A stretch of DNA of 64,000 nucleotides, taken from assembly GCA_045126215.1 (NCBI GenBank), contig JBGVOD010000043.1, positions 5,747-69,746 on the forward strand, in the 5' to 3' direction. The DNA is from SVEL01 sp045126215. Its GTDB lineage: Bacteria > Bacillota > Clostridia > Lachnospirales > Lachnospiraceae. The position numbers and the translations under genes were made by a program. Shown one piece after another: positions 52,913 through 59,487 of the stretch (within the stretch, counting starts at the first letter, position 1; each line of letters begins with the position of its first letter). The notes under the pieces are model-generated. The model ran no database searches, was not told where the DNA came from, and saw only the letters and a list, made by a program, of their open reading frames with translations.

Positions 52913-53326
52913 ATGCAGAAAGAAATTGTATTTCAGCGTTTAAAAGAAAATGGATGCAGAATTACGAAACAAAGGAAAATTTTGCTTGATATTATATTGC
53001 AGGAGGAGTGTGCAAGTTGCAAGGAAATCTATTATAAAGCATCTAAAGCAGATTCTTCTATTGGAGTGGCAACCGTGTATCGTATGGTGAATCTTTTGGA
53101 AGAAATTGGAGCAATTAACCGTAAGAATATGTATCGTATATCCTGCGGTATGAATTGTGACAAGGAAAATGCCTGTGTCATTGAATTGGATGATCATACA
53201 ACTTGCAGGTTATCGTCCGGTGAATGGTATAAGGTAATCTCGGAAGGGCTTAAGTGTCTAGGGTATGTGAGTGTACAAAAGGTTACAAGCGTTGTTGTAG
53301 AACCTTGTGAAAAGGAATGTATATAA
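52913..53326 (+). CDS. Fur-family regulator with an unusual metal domain
   Basis: This is a 137-residue protein. The N-terminal 80 residues are a clear Fur winged helix (RITKQRKILLDII, then SSIGVATVYRMVNLLEEIGAI). The C-terminal half lacks the His-rich HHDHxxC ligand stretch and the CxxC structural zinc pairs of usual Fur, Zur or PerR. It has scattered cysteines instead (for example SCGMNCDKENAC and PCEKEC). It may sense metal through other ligands. The gene is the last of the feo locus and likely controls the GTTAG-N6-CTAAC sites, but a DtxR-type protein elsewhere could also do so. Confidence 0.8.
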   Translation: MQKEIVFQRLKENGCRITKQRKILLDIILQEECASCKEIYYKASKADSSIGVATVYRMVNLLEEIGAINRKNMYRISCGMNCDKENACVIELDDHTTCRLSSGEWYKVISEGLKCLGYVSVQKVTSVVVEPCEKECI

Positions 53327-53336
53327 CAAAATATCT

Positions 53337-53395
53337 TAAAAAAGAAAAATACACACTGGCTGCAACTAAGTATTTACTTGGTTGTAGCCAGTGTG
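53337..53395. terminator. Terminator between the Fur-like gene and ssb
   Basis: A 20-bp stem with few mismatches (53352-53371 with 53376-53395) is followed on the minus strand by GTATTTTTCTTTTTT, so it ends the ssb transcript and probably also the feo transcript. Confidence 0.85.
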
Positions 53396-53424
53396 CATAA
53401 GCTATAAAGATATTAAATAAAAAA

Positions 53425-54069
53425 CTAGTCTAAAACTTCGTGATATTCAAGTTTGCTGACGCTTACTTCATATGCAGTATGTTTTTCTATTTCATCATCA
53501 TTAATCTTTTTTACATAATCTCTACTCTGAACACGTCCCCATACCTGAATACGGCTTCCAATTTCAAATGATGAAGCAAATCTTGCATTTCTACCCCAGG
53601 CAATACAAGGGATATAGTCAGATTTTCCATATGGACGATTAACTGCAAGAAGCAAATCTGCAATTTCTCTTCCAAGAGGTGTTTTTCTGTAGATAGGTGG
53701 TTTACATATAAATCCATCTAAAAAGATTTGATTTGTTTTGTTTGCATCTGGATTTTCATCAACAAAATTCCATTCACGTACAAAAATTGAAAGAACAAGC
53801 TTGTTCTTCACATCATCATGCTTGTTGTATGAACGGAATTGTCCACTTGCTTCAACAAGTCTTCCTGTGTAGTCCATTGTGACATCTACAAGACGTTCGG
53901 AAACCATTAGTGGAACAACATCTGTTAAGTCACTAAGTCTGTTTACTGATACATCAACGATGTAAAACCCTTCACCATACACCTGATGACTGTATCTGAA
54001 TCCAGATACTATTTCTCCTACGATACCTACACGATTGTTTTCGATTACTTTGTCTACCTTATCGACCAT
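53425..54069 (-). CDS. ssb: Single-stranded DNA-binding protein, two-OB type
   Basis: This 214-residue protein ends in an SSB-like OB fold (QIFLDGFICKPPIYRKTPLG, then IPCIAWGRNARFASSFEIGSRIQVWGRVQSRDY). It also has an N-terminal region (about 10-105) that looks like a second, divergent OB fold. It lacks the acidic Gly-rich C-terminal tail of standard SSB, so it is probably an accessory SSB rather than the replication SSB. Such two-domain proteins are common in Clostridia. The ATG is preceded by AAAGGGAG. Confidence 0.8.
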   Translation of the reverse strand: MVDKVDKVIENNRVGIVGEIVSGFRYSHQVYGEGFYIVDVSVNRLSDLTDVVPLMVSERLVDVTMDYTGRLVEASGQFRSYNKHDDVKNKLVLSIFVREWNFVDENPDANKTNQIFLDGFICKPPIYRKTPLGREIADLLLAVNRPYGKSDYIPCIAWGRNARFASSFEIGSRIQVWGRVQSRDYVKKINDDEIEKHTAYEVSVSKLEYHEVLD

Positions 54070-54332
54070 TTGTATTTCTCCCTTTCTATAATAGTAATTT
54101 CGTGTTTTATTATTTTATTCATTTGTGGAATGTTTAGAACAAGTTTGGGAATTATTTTATAGAAATATTGACCCCCTCTTACTCTTTAAACAATACTGTA
54201 AATAATGTAATATCATAAAAATTACATTTTGTCTACAAATGAATATAAAATAAAACTATTTACACGTATATTTATATTTTATTATTATAGATGGATAATA
54301 AAGATAATGAAAAAAATAAGTAAAATTTAGGA
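54070..54332. other. AT-rich gap upstream of ssb with inverted repeats
   Basis: No gene is visible. A pair of about 20-bp inverted sequences (54105-54126 and 54235-54255) and an 8-bp palindrome AATGTAAT/ATTACATT (54204-54211 with 54221-54228) are present. Confidence 0.5.
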
Positions 54333-54608
54333 TTATCTTACATGAAATCCGGTCTCGTGTTCTTCGTTTTCAATTATAGATGTATCCATATGTGCAATAT
54401 GAACATACTCACTTTTGTTTATTATTTTAAGTACATGGTTTATCTGCTCATCGGTGCCTTGAATTTCCATTTCGACAGAACCGTCATATTCGTTGCGCAC
54501 CCAGCCGGTGACACCTATACCGTTTGCAGCATACTTGGCACGAGATCTGAATCCCACTCCTTGAACCTGACCGCGAAAGACTATATGTTTTCTAATGATA
54601 CCTGACAT
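54333..54608 (-). CDS. acyP: Acylphosphatase
   Basis: Acylphosphatase hydrolyses acyl phosphates such as acetyl phosphate and carbamoyl phosphate. The 91-residue protein has the phosphate loop FRGQVQGVGFRSRA with the catalytic Arg, and the catalytic Asn region GVTGWVRNEYDGSVEM. I chose the ATG at 54608, preceded by AAAGGG, which gives the usual length. An upstream in-frame ATG at 54626 adds six residues. Monocistronic on the minus strand. Confidence 0.93.
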   Translation of the reverse strand: MSGIIRKHIVFRGQVQGVGFRSRAKYAANGIGVTGWVRNEYDGSVEMEIQGTDEQINHVLKIINKSEYVHIAHMDTSIIENEEHETGFHVR

Positions 54609-54723
54609 AACTGTCCCTTTCTTCATATAATTCTATGTTAGAAGTATTATAATATAACATAAAGGAATATGTAAGTGATAAATTTTGTAATTATTTTACG
54701 GTTAAGAAAGGAAACAATGTGTT

Positions 54724-54752
54724 GACATATGCATATTATAATGATAATATGA
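54724..54752 (+). promoter_or_regulatory. Strong promoter of a short transcription unit
   Basis: TTGACA, a 17-bp spacer and TAATAT. It points into the unit ending at the terminator 54967-54991. Confidence 0.65.
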
Positions 54753-54784
54753 CATAAACAAATAAATAAAGAATAGAGGTCGCG

Positions 54785-54916
54785 TTGATTAAAAGTACAT
54801 TTTATGATGCTGGCAGAGCAAATGATTATTATGGAAAGGATGATACGCCGAAAGATGTGTATGTGCCGATACACAGACTTGGTTGCTTAATTAAGAGTTA
54901 TGTGACTGTCATCTAA
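54785..54916 (+). CDS. Possible 43-residue small protein
   Basis: An open frame from TTG at 54785 to TAA at 54914-54916 encodes a 43-residue soluble-looking peptide with mixed, protein-like composition (TFYDAGRANDYYGKDD, then KDVYVPIHRLG). AGAGGT lies just before the TTG. It lies between its own promoter and terminator. I do not recognise it. It may be a true small protein, the remnant of a longer one, or chance within a small RNA of about 235 bases. Confidence 0.35.
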   Translation: MIKSTFYDAGRANDYYGKDDTPKDVYVPIHRLGCLIKSYVTVI

Positions 54917-54966
54917 CTGGATGGAGAGCTATGAGTTTTATTTTATGAAGACATTGAGAATTCTAG

Positions 54967-54991
54967 GCTGACCATTCAGGTCAGCTTTTTT
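54967..54991 (+). terminator. Intrinsic terminator of the short unit before dapA
   Basis: A perfect 7-bp stem GCTGACC/GGTCAGC with a 5-nt loop is followed by TTTTTT. Confidence 0.88.
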
Positions 54992-55066
54992 ACGTTGTAA
55001 GGAAGTTTTTCTTATAAAGTGAAATGCAGAGTGTTTTAAAATAATTTTGAATTAGGAGGAAAAGAA

Positions 55067-55951
55067 ATGGCGATTTTTACAGGTGCAGGTGTTGCAATCG
55101 TTACACCAATGAATGAGGATGGTACAGTAAATTATGAGGTATTTAGAAATCTTGTTGAAGAACAGATAGCAGGTGGTACAGATTGTATCGTTGTTTGTGG
55201 TACAACAGGTGAATCTTCTACATTGACACATGAAGAACATCTTGAATGCATTAAGTTCGTAGTAGATGTTGTGAATAAAAGAATTCCAGTAGTTGCAGGT
55301 ACAGGTTCAAACTGTACAGAAACAGCAGTATATCTTTCAACAGAGGCTGAAAAATATGGTGTTGATGGTGTATTACTTGTTACACCATATTATAATAAAG
55401 CAACACAGGCTGGTTTGGTAAAGCATTTTTCAACAATTGCAAATTCTATTAATATTCCTGTTATTTTATACAATGTTCCATCAAGAACAGGATGTAACAT
55501 TCAGCCGGAAACAGTTGTTAAGATTATGGCTGCAGCAAGAAATGTAGTAGCTATTAAGGAGGCATCAGGTAATATTTCACAGGTTGCAAAAATTGCAAAA
55601 CTTACAAAGGGAGCAATTGACATTTATTCTGGAAATGATGATCAGATAGTTCCTATTCTTTCACTTGGTGGAAAGGGTGTTATTTCAGTACTTTCAAATG
55701 TTGCGCCAAGACAGACTCATGATATCGTAGCTGAATATATGGCTGGTAATGTTGAAAAGAGTAGAGAACTTCAGCTTGCAGCACTTGATTTGTGTGATGC
55801 ATTATTCTGTGAAGTTAATCCAATTCCTGTAAAAGCAGCATTAAACCTTATGGGCAAAAATGTTGGTACACCAAAGCTTCCACTTACAGAAATGGAATCT
55901 CAGAATCAGGAAAGACTTGCAAAAGCAATGAAAGAATACGGAATTTTATAA
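55067..55951 (+). CDS. dapA: 4-hydroxy-tetrahydrodipicolinate synthase
   Basis: DapA condenses pyruvate with aspartate semialdehyde in the lysine and diaminopimelate pathway. The 294-residue TIM barrel shows CGTTGESSTLTHEEH, the catalytic Tyr in YNVPSRTG, and the Schiff-base lysine in VAIKEASGN. AGGAGG precedes the ATG. dapB follows after about 100 bases. The product also feeds dipicolinic acid synthesis, which fits the spoVA operon in this genome. Confidence 0.96.
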   Translation: MAIFTGAGVAIVTPMNEDGTVNYEVFRNLVEEQIAGGTDCIVVCGTTGESSTLTHEEHLECIKFVVDVVNKRIPVVAGTGSNCTETAVYLSTEAEKYGVDGVLLVTPYYNKATQAGLVKHFSTIANSINIPVILYNVPSRTGCNIQPETVVKIMAAARNVVAIKEASGNISQVAKIAKLTKGAIDIYSGNDDQIVPILSLGGKGVISVLSNVAPRQTHDIVAEYMAGNVEKSRELQLAALDLCDALFCEVNPIPVKAALNLMGKNVGTPKLPLTEMESQNQERLAKAMKEYGIL

Positions 55952-56048
55952 TTAATTTGTTGCAGAACGCTTGTGACTTTAGTTATGAGATAAATGCAAA
56001 AATATAGATATTTTGAATAAACATCATATTATTATAGAGGTAAAACAA

Positions 56049-56810
56049 ATGGTAAAAATTATTATGGTAGGCTGCAATGGAAGAATGGGTAAGGTTATAA
56101 CAGATTTAGTTGTAAAAGATACTGAAACTGAGATTGTAGCCGGGGTTGATATTTTTGATGATGGACACAATGATTATCCTGTATTTGCAAATATTGCTGA
56201 TGTAAATGTAGAAGCAGATGCAATTATTGATTTCTCGTCACCAAAGCTTCTTGATGGAATCCTTGATTTTGCGATTTCGAAAAATATGCCGGTTGTAATG
56301 TGTACAACGGGATATAGTGATGAAGAATTGGCAAAAATAAATGAAGCATCCAAAAAAATTGCTGTTTTAAGATCCGGTAATATGTCACTTGGTATAAATA
56401 CACTTGTGAAAATTATTGAATCTGTTACAAATATTCTTGATGATGCCGGATTTGATATTGAAATCGTTGAAAAGCATCATAATCAAAAATTAGATGCTCC
56501 AAGTGGAACAGCTATTTTGCTTGCAGATGCCATTAATAAGGAATTGAACAACGAATATCACTATACATATGATAGGAGTAATGTAAGGCAAAAAAGAGAA
56601 AAGAAAGAAATCGGAATCAGTGCTGTAAGAGGCGGTTCCATTGTTGGAGAACATGAGATTATTTTTGCAGGAACAGATGAAGTGATTGAGATTAAGCATA
56701 CAGCATATTCTAGAGCAATCTTTGGCAAGGGAGCAATATCAGCTGCAAAATATTTAGCAGGAAAGAGTGCAGGAATGTATTCAATGAAAGAAGTTGTAGA
56801 TGCAAACTAA
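56049..56810 (+). CDS. dapB: 4-hydroxy-tetrahydrodipicolinate reductase
   Basis: DapB reduces the product of DapA with NAD(P)H. The N-terminal nucleotide fold is MVGCNGRMGK, and the substrate-binding stretch is EKHHNQKLDAPSGTA. The C-terminal segment is RGGSIVGEHEIIFAG. I chose the ATG at 56049 because AGAGG lies eight bases before it and the family starts this way. The frame extends 12 codons further to a TTG without support. The length is 253 residues. It is probably cotranscribed with dapA and ends at the hairpin 56828-56891. Confidence 0.95.
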   Translation: MVKIIMVGCNGRMGKVITDLVVKDTETEIVAGVDIFDDGHNDYPVFANIADVNVEADAIIDFSSPKLLDGILDFAISKNMPVVMCTTGYSDEELAKINEASKKIAVLRSGNMSLGINTLVKIIESVTNILDDAGFDIEIVEKHHNQKLDAPSGTAILLADAINKELNNEYHYTYDRSNVRQKREKKEIGISAVRGGSIVGEHEIIFAGTDEVIEIKHTAYSRAIFGKGAISAAKYLAGKSAGMYSMKEVVDAN

Positions 56811-56827
56811 TTAAATGAATAATTTTT

Positions 56828-56891
56828 TCTCCTTTGGAAATATTAGTATTTGAGTGGTAAGACTTAAATATATTTCTAAAGGAGATTTTTT
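56828..56891 (+). terminator. 16-bp hairpin: dapB terminator that also hides the next gene's ribosome binding site
   Basis: Bases 56828-56843 pair with 56870-56885 over 16 positions with one G-U pair, followed by six T and at once by the ATG of the lipoprotein gene. The AAAGGAGA of that gene lies inside the right arm. Confidence 0.8.
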
Positions 56892-57260
56892 ATGAGAAAA
56901 TTCAAACTTTATTTACTCATGGCGGTAATGGTAATGACAATGAGTTCGTTTGTGGGATGTGGGACGAACAATGACGGAACTACATCGGACAATACAAGTA
57001 ATACTTCATCAACTAATAGAAATGAAAATAATACAACAAAAAGGGAAAATGGTACAAACACCACAAATGGAACAAATTCGACAAGAGATAATAACAACGG
57101 TGTTACCTCCAATTTAGGTGATGATGTAATTGATGGTGCTGAAGATATTGGAAATGGGATAATTAATGGTGTTGAAGATGTAGGAGAAGGTGTAAGCGAT
57201 GCCCTTAACGGAAACAACAACAACAATAATAATGGCGAAACAAATACAACAAAAAGGTAA
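56892..57260 (+). CDS. Low-complexity lipoprotein
   Basis: This 122-residue protein has a signal peptide and a lipobox (SSFVGC, Cys at residue 23). The mature part is mainly Asn, Thr and Gly, with a helical DDVIDGAEDIGNGIINGVEDVGEGV segment near residues 76-104 and a second Asn run. It is tethered to the outer face of the membrane. The function is unknown, perhaps as a flexible spacer. Its start codon lies right behind the T run of a hairpin that holds its ribosome binding site. Confidence 0.8.
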   Translation: MRKFKLYLLMAVMVMTMSSFVGCGTNNDGTTSDNTSNTSSTNRNENNTTKRENGTNTTNGTNSTRDNNNGVTSNLGDDVIDGAEDIGNGIINGVEDVGEGVSDALNGNNNNNNNGETNTTKR

Positions 57261-57293
57261 ATTTTTGAGAGGTAAATTTAGTAATAATAAATA

Positions 57294-57322
57294 TTTACTT
57301 GAAACTCTATGATTGGTATAAT
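57294..57322 (+). promoter_or_regulatory. Probable sigma-A promoter of nadA
   Basis: TTTACT, a 17-bp spacer and TATAAT. Between it and the gene a 10-bp inverted repeat AAGCTTGATT/AATCAAGCTT (57348-57357 with 57384-57393) could be a regulator site or leader hairpin. Confidence 0.6.
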
Positions 57323-57416
57323 AAGTAGACAGAAAAGTGAATATATTAAGCTTGATTTATGATTTGATGCAGTGGCATTCTTGAATCAAGCTTGTACATA
57401 AGTATAGGAGATAGAT

Positions 57417-58319
57417 ATGATTCAGGATGAAATTTTAAAATTAAAAGAAGAAAAAGACTTTGTTATTATGGCACATTATTATGTGGACGGAGAGGTTCAG
57501 GCTATTGCAGATTATGTAGGTGATTCATACTATTTGGCAAAAGTCGCAACTAAAATAAAAAACCAGAATATTTTATTTGCTGGTGTTTCGTTTATGGGTG
57601 AGAGTGCAAAGCTTTTAAATGAAGAGAAACATGTATATATGGCCGATGATACAGCTGATTGTCCAATGGCCCATATGGTTGATATTGATAGAATTGAACA
57701 AGTAAAGAAAGAATATGATGATGTTGCTGTAGTATGTTATGTTAATTCGACAGCTGAGATTAAAGCACATTCAGATGTCTGTGTAACATCATCCAATGCT
57801 GTAAAGGTTGTAAAAAATATTAAACAAAAGAGAATATTCTTTATTCCTGATAGTAATTTAGGACATTATGTTGCAAAACAAGTTCCGGAAAAAGAATTTA
57901 TATTTCACGATGGCTATTGCCATGTACATAAAAGTATAGAAGCAGATTTAGTATTAAAGGCAAAAGAATTACACCCGGATGCTCTTGTTCTTACACATCC
58001 TGAATGTACAGAAGATGTCCTTGCAATATCTGATTTTATTGGAAGTACATCACAGATAATTGATTTTGCAACAGATAGTGATAAGGAAGAATTTATTGTG
58101 TGTACAGAAATGGGTATTTTTTATGAACTTGGAGAGAAGAATCCAAATAAGAAGTTCTATTCAGTAGCACATAGACAGTTCTGTCCAAATATGAAGAAGA
58201 TATCACTTGAAAAGGTTAAAGCTGTTATGGAAAATCCTGAAAATGAAGTTATCTTAGATAAAGATTTAGCAGAAAATGCAAGAAAGCCACTTGAGATGAT
58301 GCTTAAACTTGCCGAATAA
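57417..58319 (+). CDS. nadA: Quinolinate synthase
   Basis: NadA makes quinolinate from iminoaspartate and dihydroxyacetone phosphate for NAD synthesis. The three iron-sulfur ligands are C82 (TADCPMAH), C197 (HPECTED) and C256 (RQFCPNMKK), and HYYVDGEVQ opens the family fold. The 300-residue length is usual. The partner genes nadB and nadC, often in the same operon, are not next to it. It appears to be transcribed alone, ending at the hairpin 58385-58474. Confidence 0.95.
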   Translation: MIQDEILKLKEEKDFVIMAHYYVDGEVQAIADYVGDSYYLAKVATKIKNQNILFAGVSFMGESAKLLNEEKHVYMADDTADCPMAHMVDIDRIEQVKKEYDDVAVVCYVNSTAEIKAHSDVCVTSSNAVKVVKNIKQKRIFFIPDSNLGHYVAKQVPEKEFIFHDGYCHVHKSIEADLVLKAKELHPDALVLTHPECTEDVLAISDFIGSTSQIIDFATDSDKEEFIVCTEMGIFYELGEKNPNKKFYSVAHRQFCPNMKKISLEKVKAVMENPENEVILDKDLAENARKPLEMMLKLAE

Positions 58320-58384
58320 TTTTTTTACAAAATTATTAAAAATAAAAATACAATAACGTATATCCCGGAATTGCGAAAATATGC

Positions 58385-58474
58385 AAAAACACCCCTAAAG
58401 GATATGCCTGGTGTACATAAGAAAATATCAGTGAAACTTGCCAGCACCAGAGCGCATCCCACAGGAGTGTTTTT
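58385..58474 (+). terminator. Long hairpin behind nadA
   Basis: Three consecutive stems (58385-58396 with 58463-58474, then 58400-58413 with 58445-58459 in two parts) close a 31-nt loop, and the T run TTTTTATTT follows. It probably ends nadA transcription. Its right arm can also pair with 58575-58586. Confidence 0.7.
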
Positions 58475-58589
58475 ATTTATAAGGTAAGGGTGTAAAAGAT
58501 ATTTTTATATGAGTATCTTGATATATTGCACAAGAACACTAAAATATACCTTTTGCACCCTTACCCTATATAATAAAAACACCCCCTAT
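58463..58589. repeat. Long imperfect palindrome between nadA and the amidase gene
   Basis: The arms 58463-58505 and 58541-58589 pair over about 40 bases, including a 16-bp block (58483-58498 with 58550-58565, one G-U). The loop holds TATTGCACAA. It belongs with the palindromes at 41458 and 45028. Confidence 0.7.
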
Positions 58590-59119
58590 TTATTGATTGT
58601 ATCTAGAATCCCAGATGCTATCCCCGCTGCAATCTCATCAAACATCTGATCAAATTTTGCATTATCACTTGGATTGTCAATAAAGCCTGCCTCTACGAGA
58701 ACAGCAGGCATTTTTGTTCTTTTAAGTACTACCAGATTCGGTCTTTCAGAAATGCCTAAATCTCTAAAACCAAGACTTGACAGTTCATTGTTTATGTTTG
58801 TTGCAAGAGTATTTCTTATACCTGAATTATTATACACGAGAGTTTGTATACCGCTCCCCGTGCCTGGTACGTTTGAGGCGTTTCTGTGTATTGAAACAAA
58901 GTAATCAGCATTTGCTTCATTACCTTTCATAGCCTTTTCATATGGAGTGTTATATACATCGTCCACCCTTGTATAAACTACATCGACTCCATTTGCTTCA
59001 AGGATGCTTCCAACTGCAAATGCCAGATTTAAAGCATCGTCTTTTTCTTTTCTGCCATTGTATGATGCACCCCAATCTTCTCCACCGTGTCCGGCGTCAA
59101 TTACAACTTTTTTTGCCAT
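58586..59119 (-). CDS. N-acetylmuramoyl-L-alanine amidase without signal peptide
   Basis: This 177-residue zinc amidase (amidase_3 type) cuts the bond between MurNAc and the peptide of peptidoglycan. The zinc ligands are in DAGHGG near the start and SIHRNA, and the catalytic Glu is in VEAGFIDN. I chose the ATG at 59119 (GGAGG before it). A longer frame adds 20 residues without support. It has no signal peptide and no wall-binding domain, so it resembles phage endolysin catalytic domains or a mother-cell lysis enzyme. No phage genes lie nearby. Confidence 0.9.
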   Translation of the reverse strand: MAKKVVIDAGHGGEDWGASYNGRKEKDDALNLAFAVGSILEANGVDVVYTRVDDVYNTPYEKAMKGNEANADYFVSIHRNASNVPGTGSGIQTLVYNNSGIRNTLATNINNELSSLGFRDLGISERPNLVVLKRTKMPAVLVEAGFIDNPSDNAKFDQMFDEIAAGIASGILDTINK

Positions 59120-59199
59120 ATAAAAATACCTCCAAATTTGCCTTTTTGATATAATATGTTTCTTGTAGCGATTTGCCATAATATATGGTAAAATCTTTT

Positions 59200-59436
59200 C
59201 TAGTGTAGATTCGGATGATTCTGAAATTCTATGTATGAAAAAATTGGATTTATTTTCCTGTCCAATTCGGATGATGATTCAACAATAACGCTGTTATCTT
59301 GGAGTTTAGAAGATGAACTTTCCTTGAAAAATAGTTTTATCATACAAAATATCAGAATTACAGTGAGTATAATAAATAGGATTGTATAAATAAGTTCTTT
59401 TAAATTAAGTACAATAAGTTTTGGATTTGAACTCAT
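59200..59436 (-). CDS. Small single-pass membrane protein, possibly truncated
   Basis: This 78-residue protein has one membrane helix (about residues 14-36) after LNLKELIYT and a short Ser-rich, acidic tail outside. AAGGAG lies nine bases before the ATG. The opening resembles longer Lachnospiraceae membrane proteins with an extracellular domain after the helix, which is missing here, so it may be a shortened relic. It lies upstream of the amidase gene on the same strand, 80 bases away. Confidence 0.55.
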   Translation of the reverse strand: MSSNPKLIVLNLKELIYTILFIILTVILIFCMIKLFFKESSSSKLQDNSVIVESSSELDRKINPIFSYIEFQNHPNLH

Positions 59437-59487
59437 AAAAATATACTCCTTGAAATTTATTAATATATATGCAAGAGGTAGAAAAAT

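Noticed and set aside
58586..59119. Prophage remnant around the signal-less amidase
   Set aside because: No holin, tail, integrase or other phage genes are near, and flanking genes are ordinary chromosomal genes.
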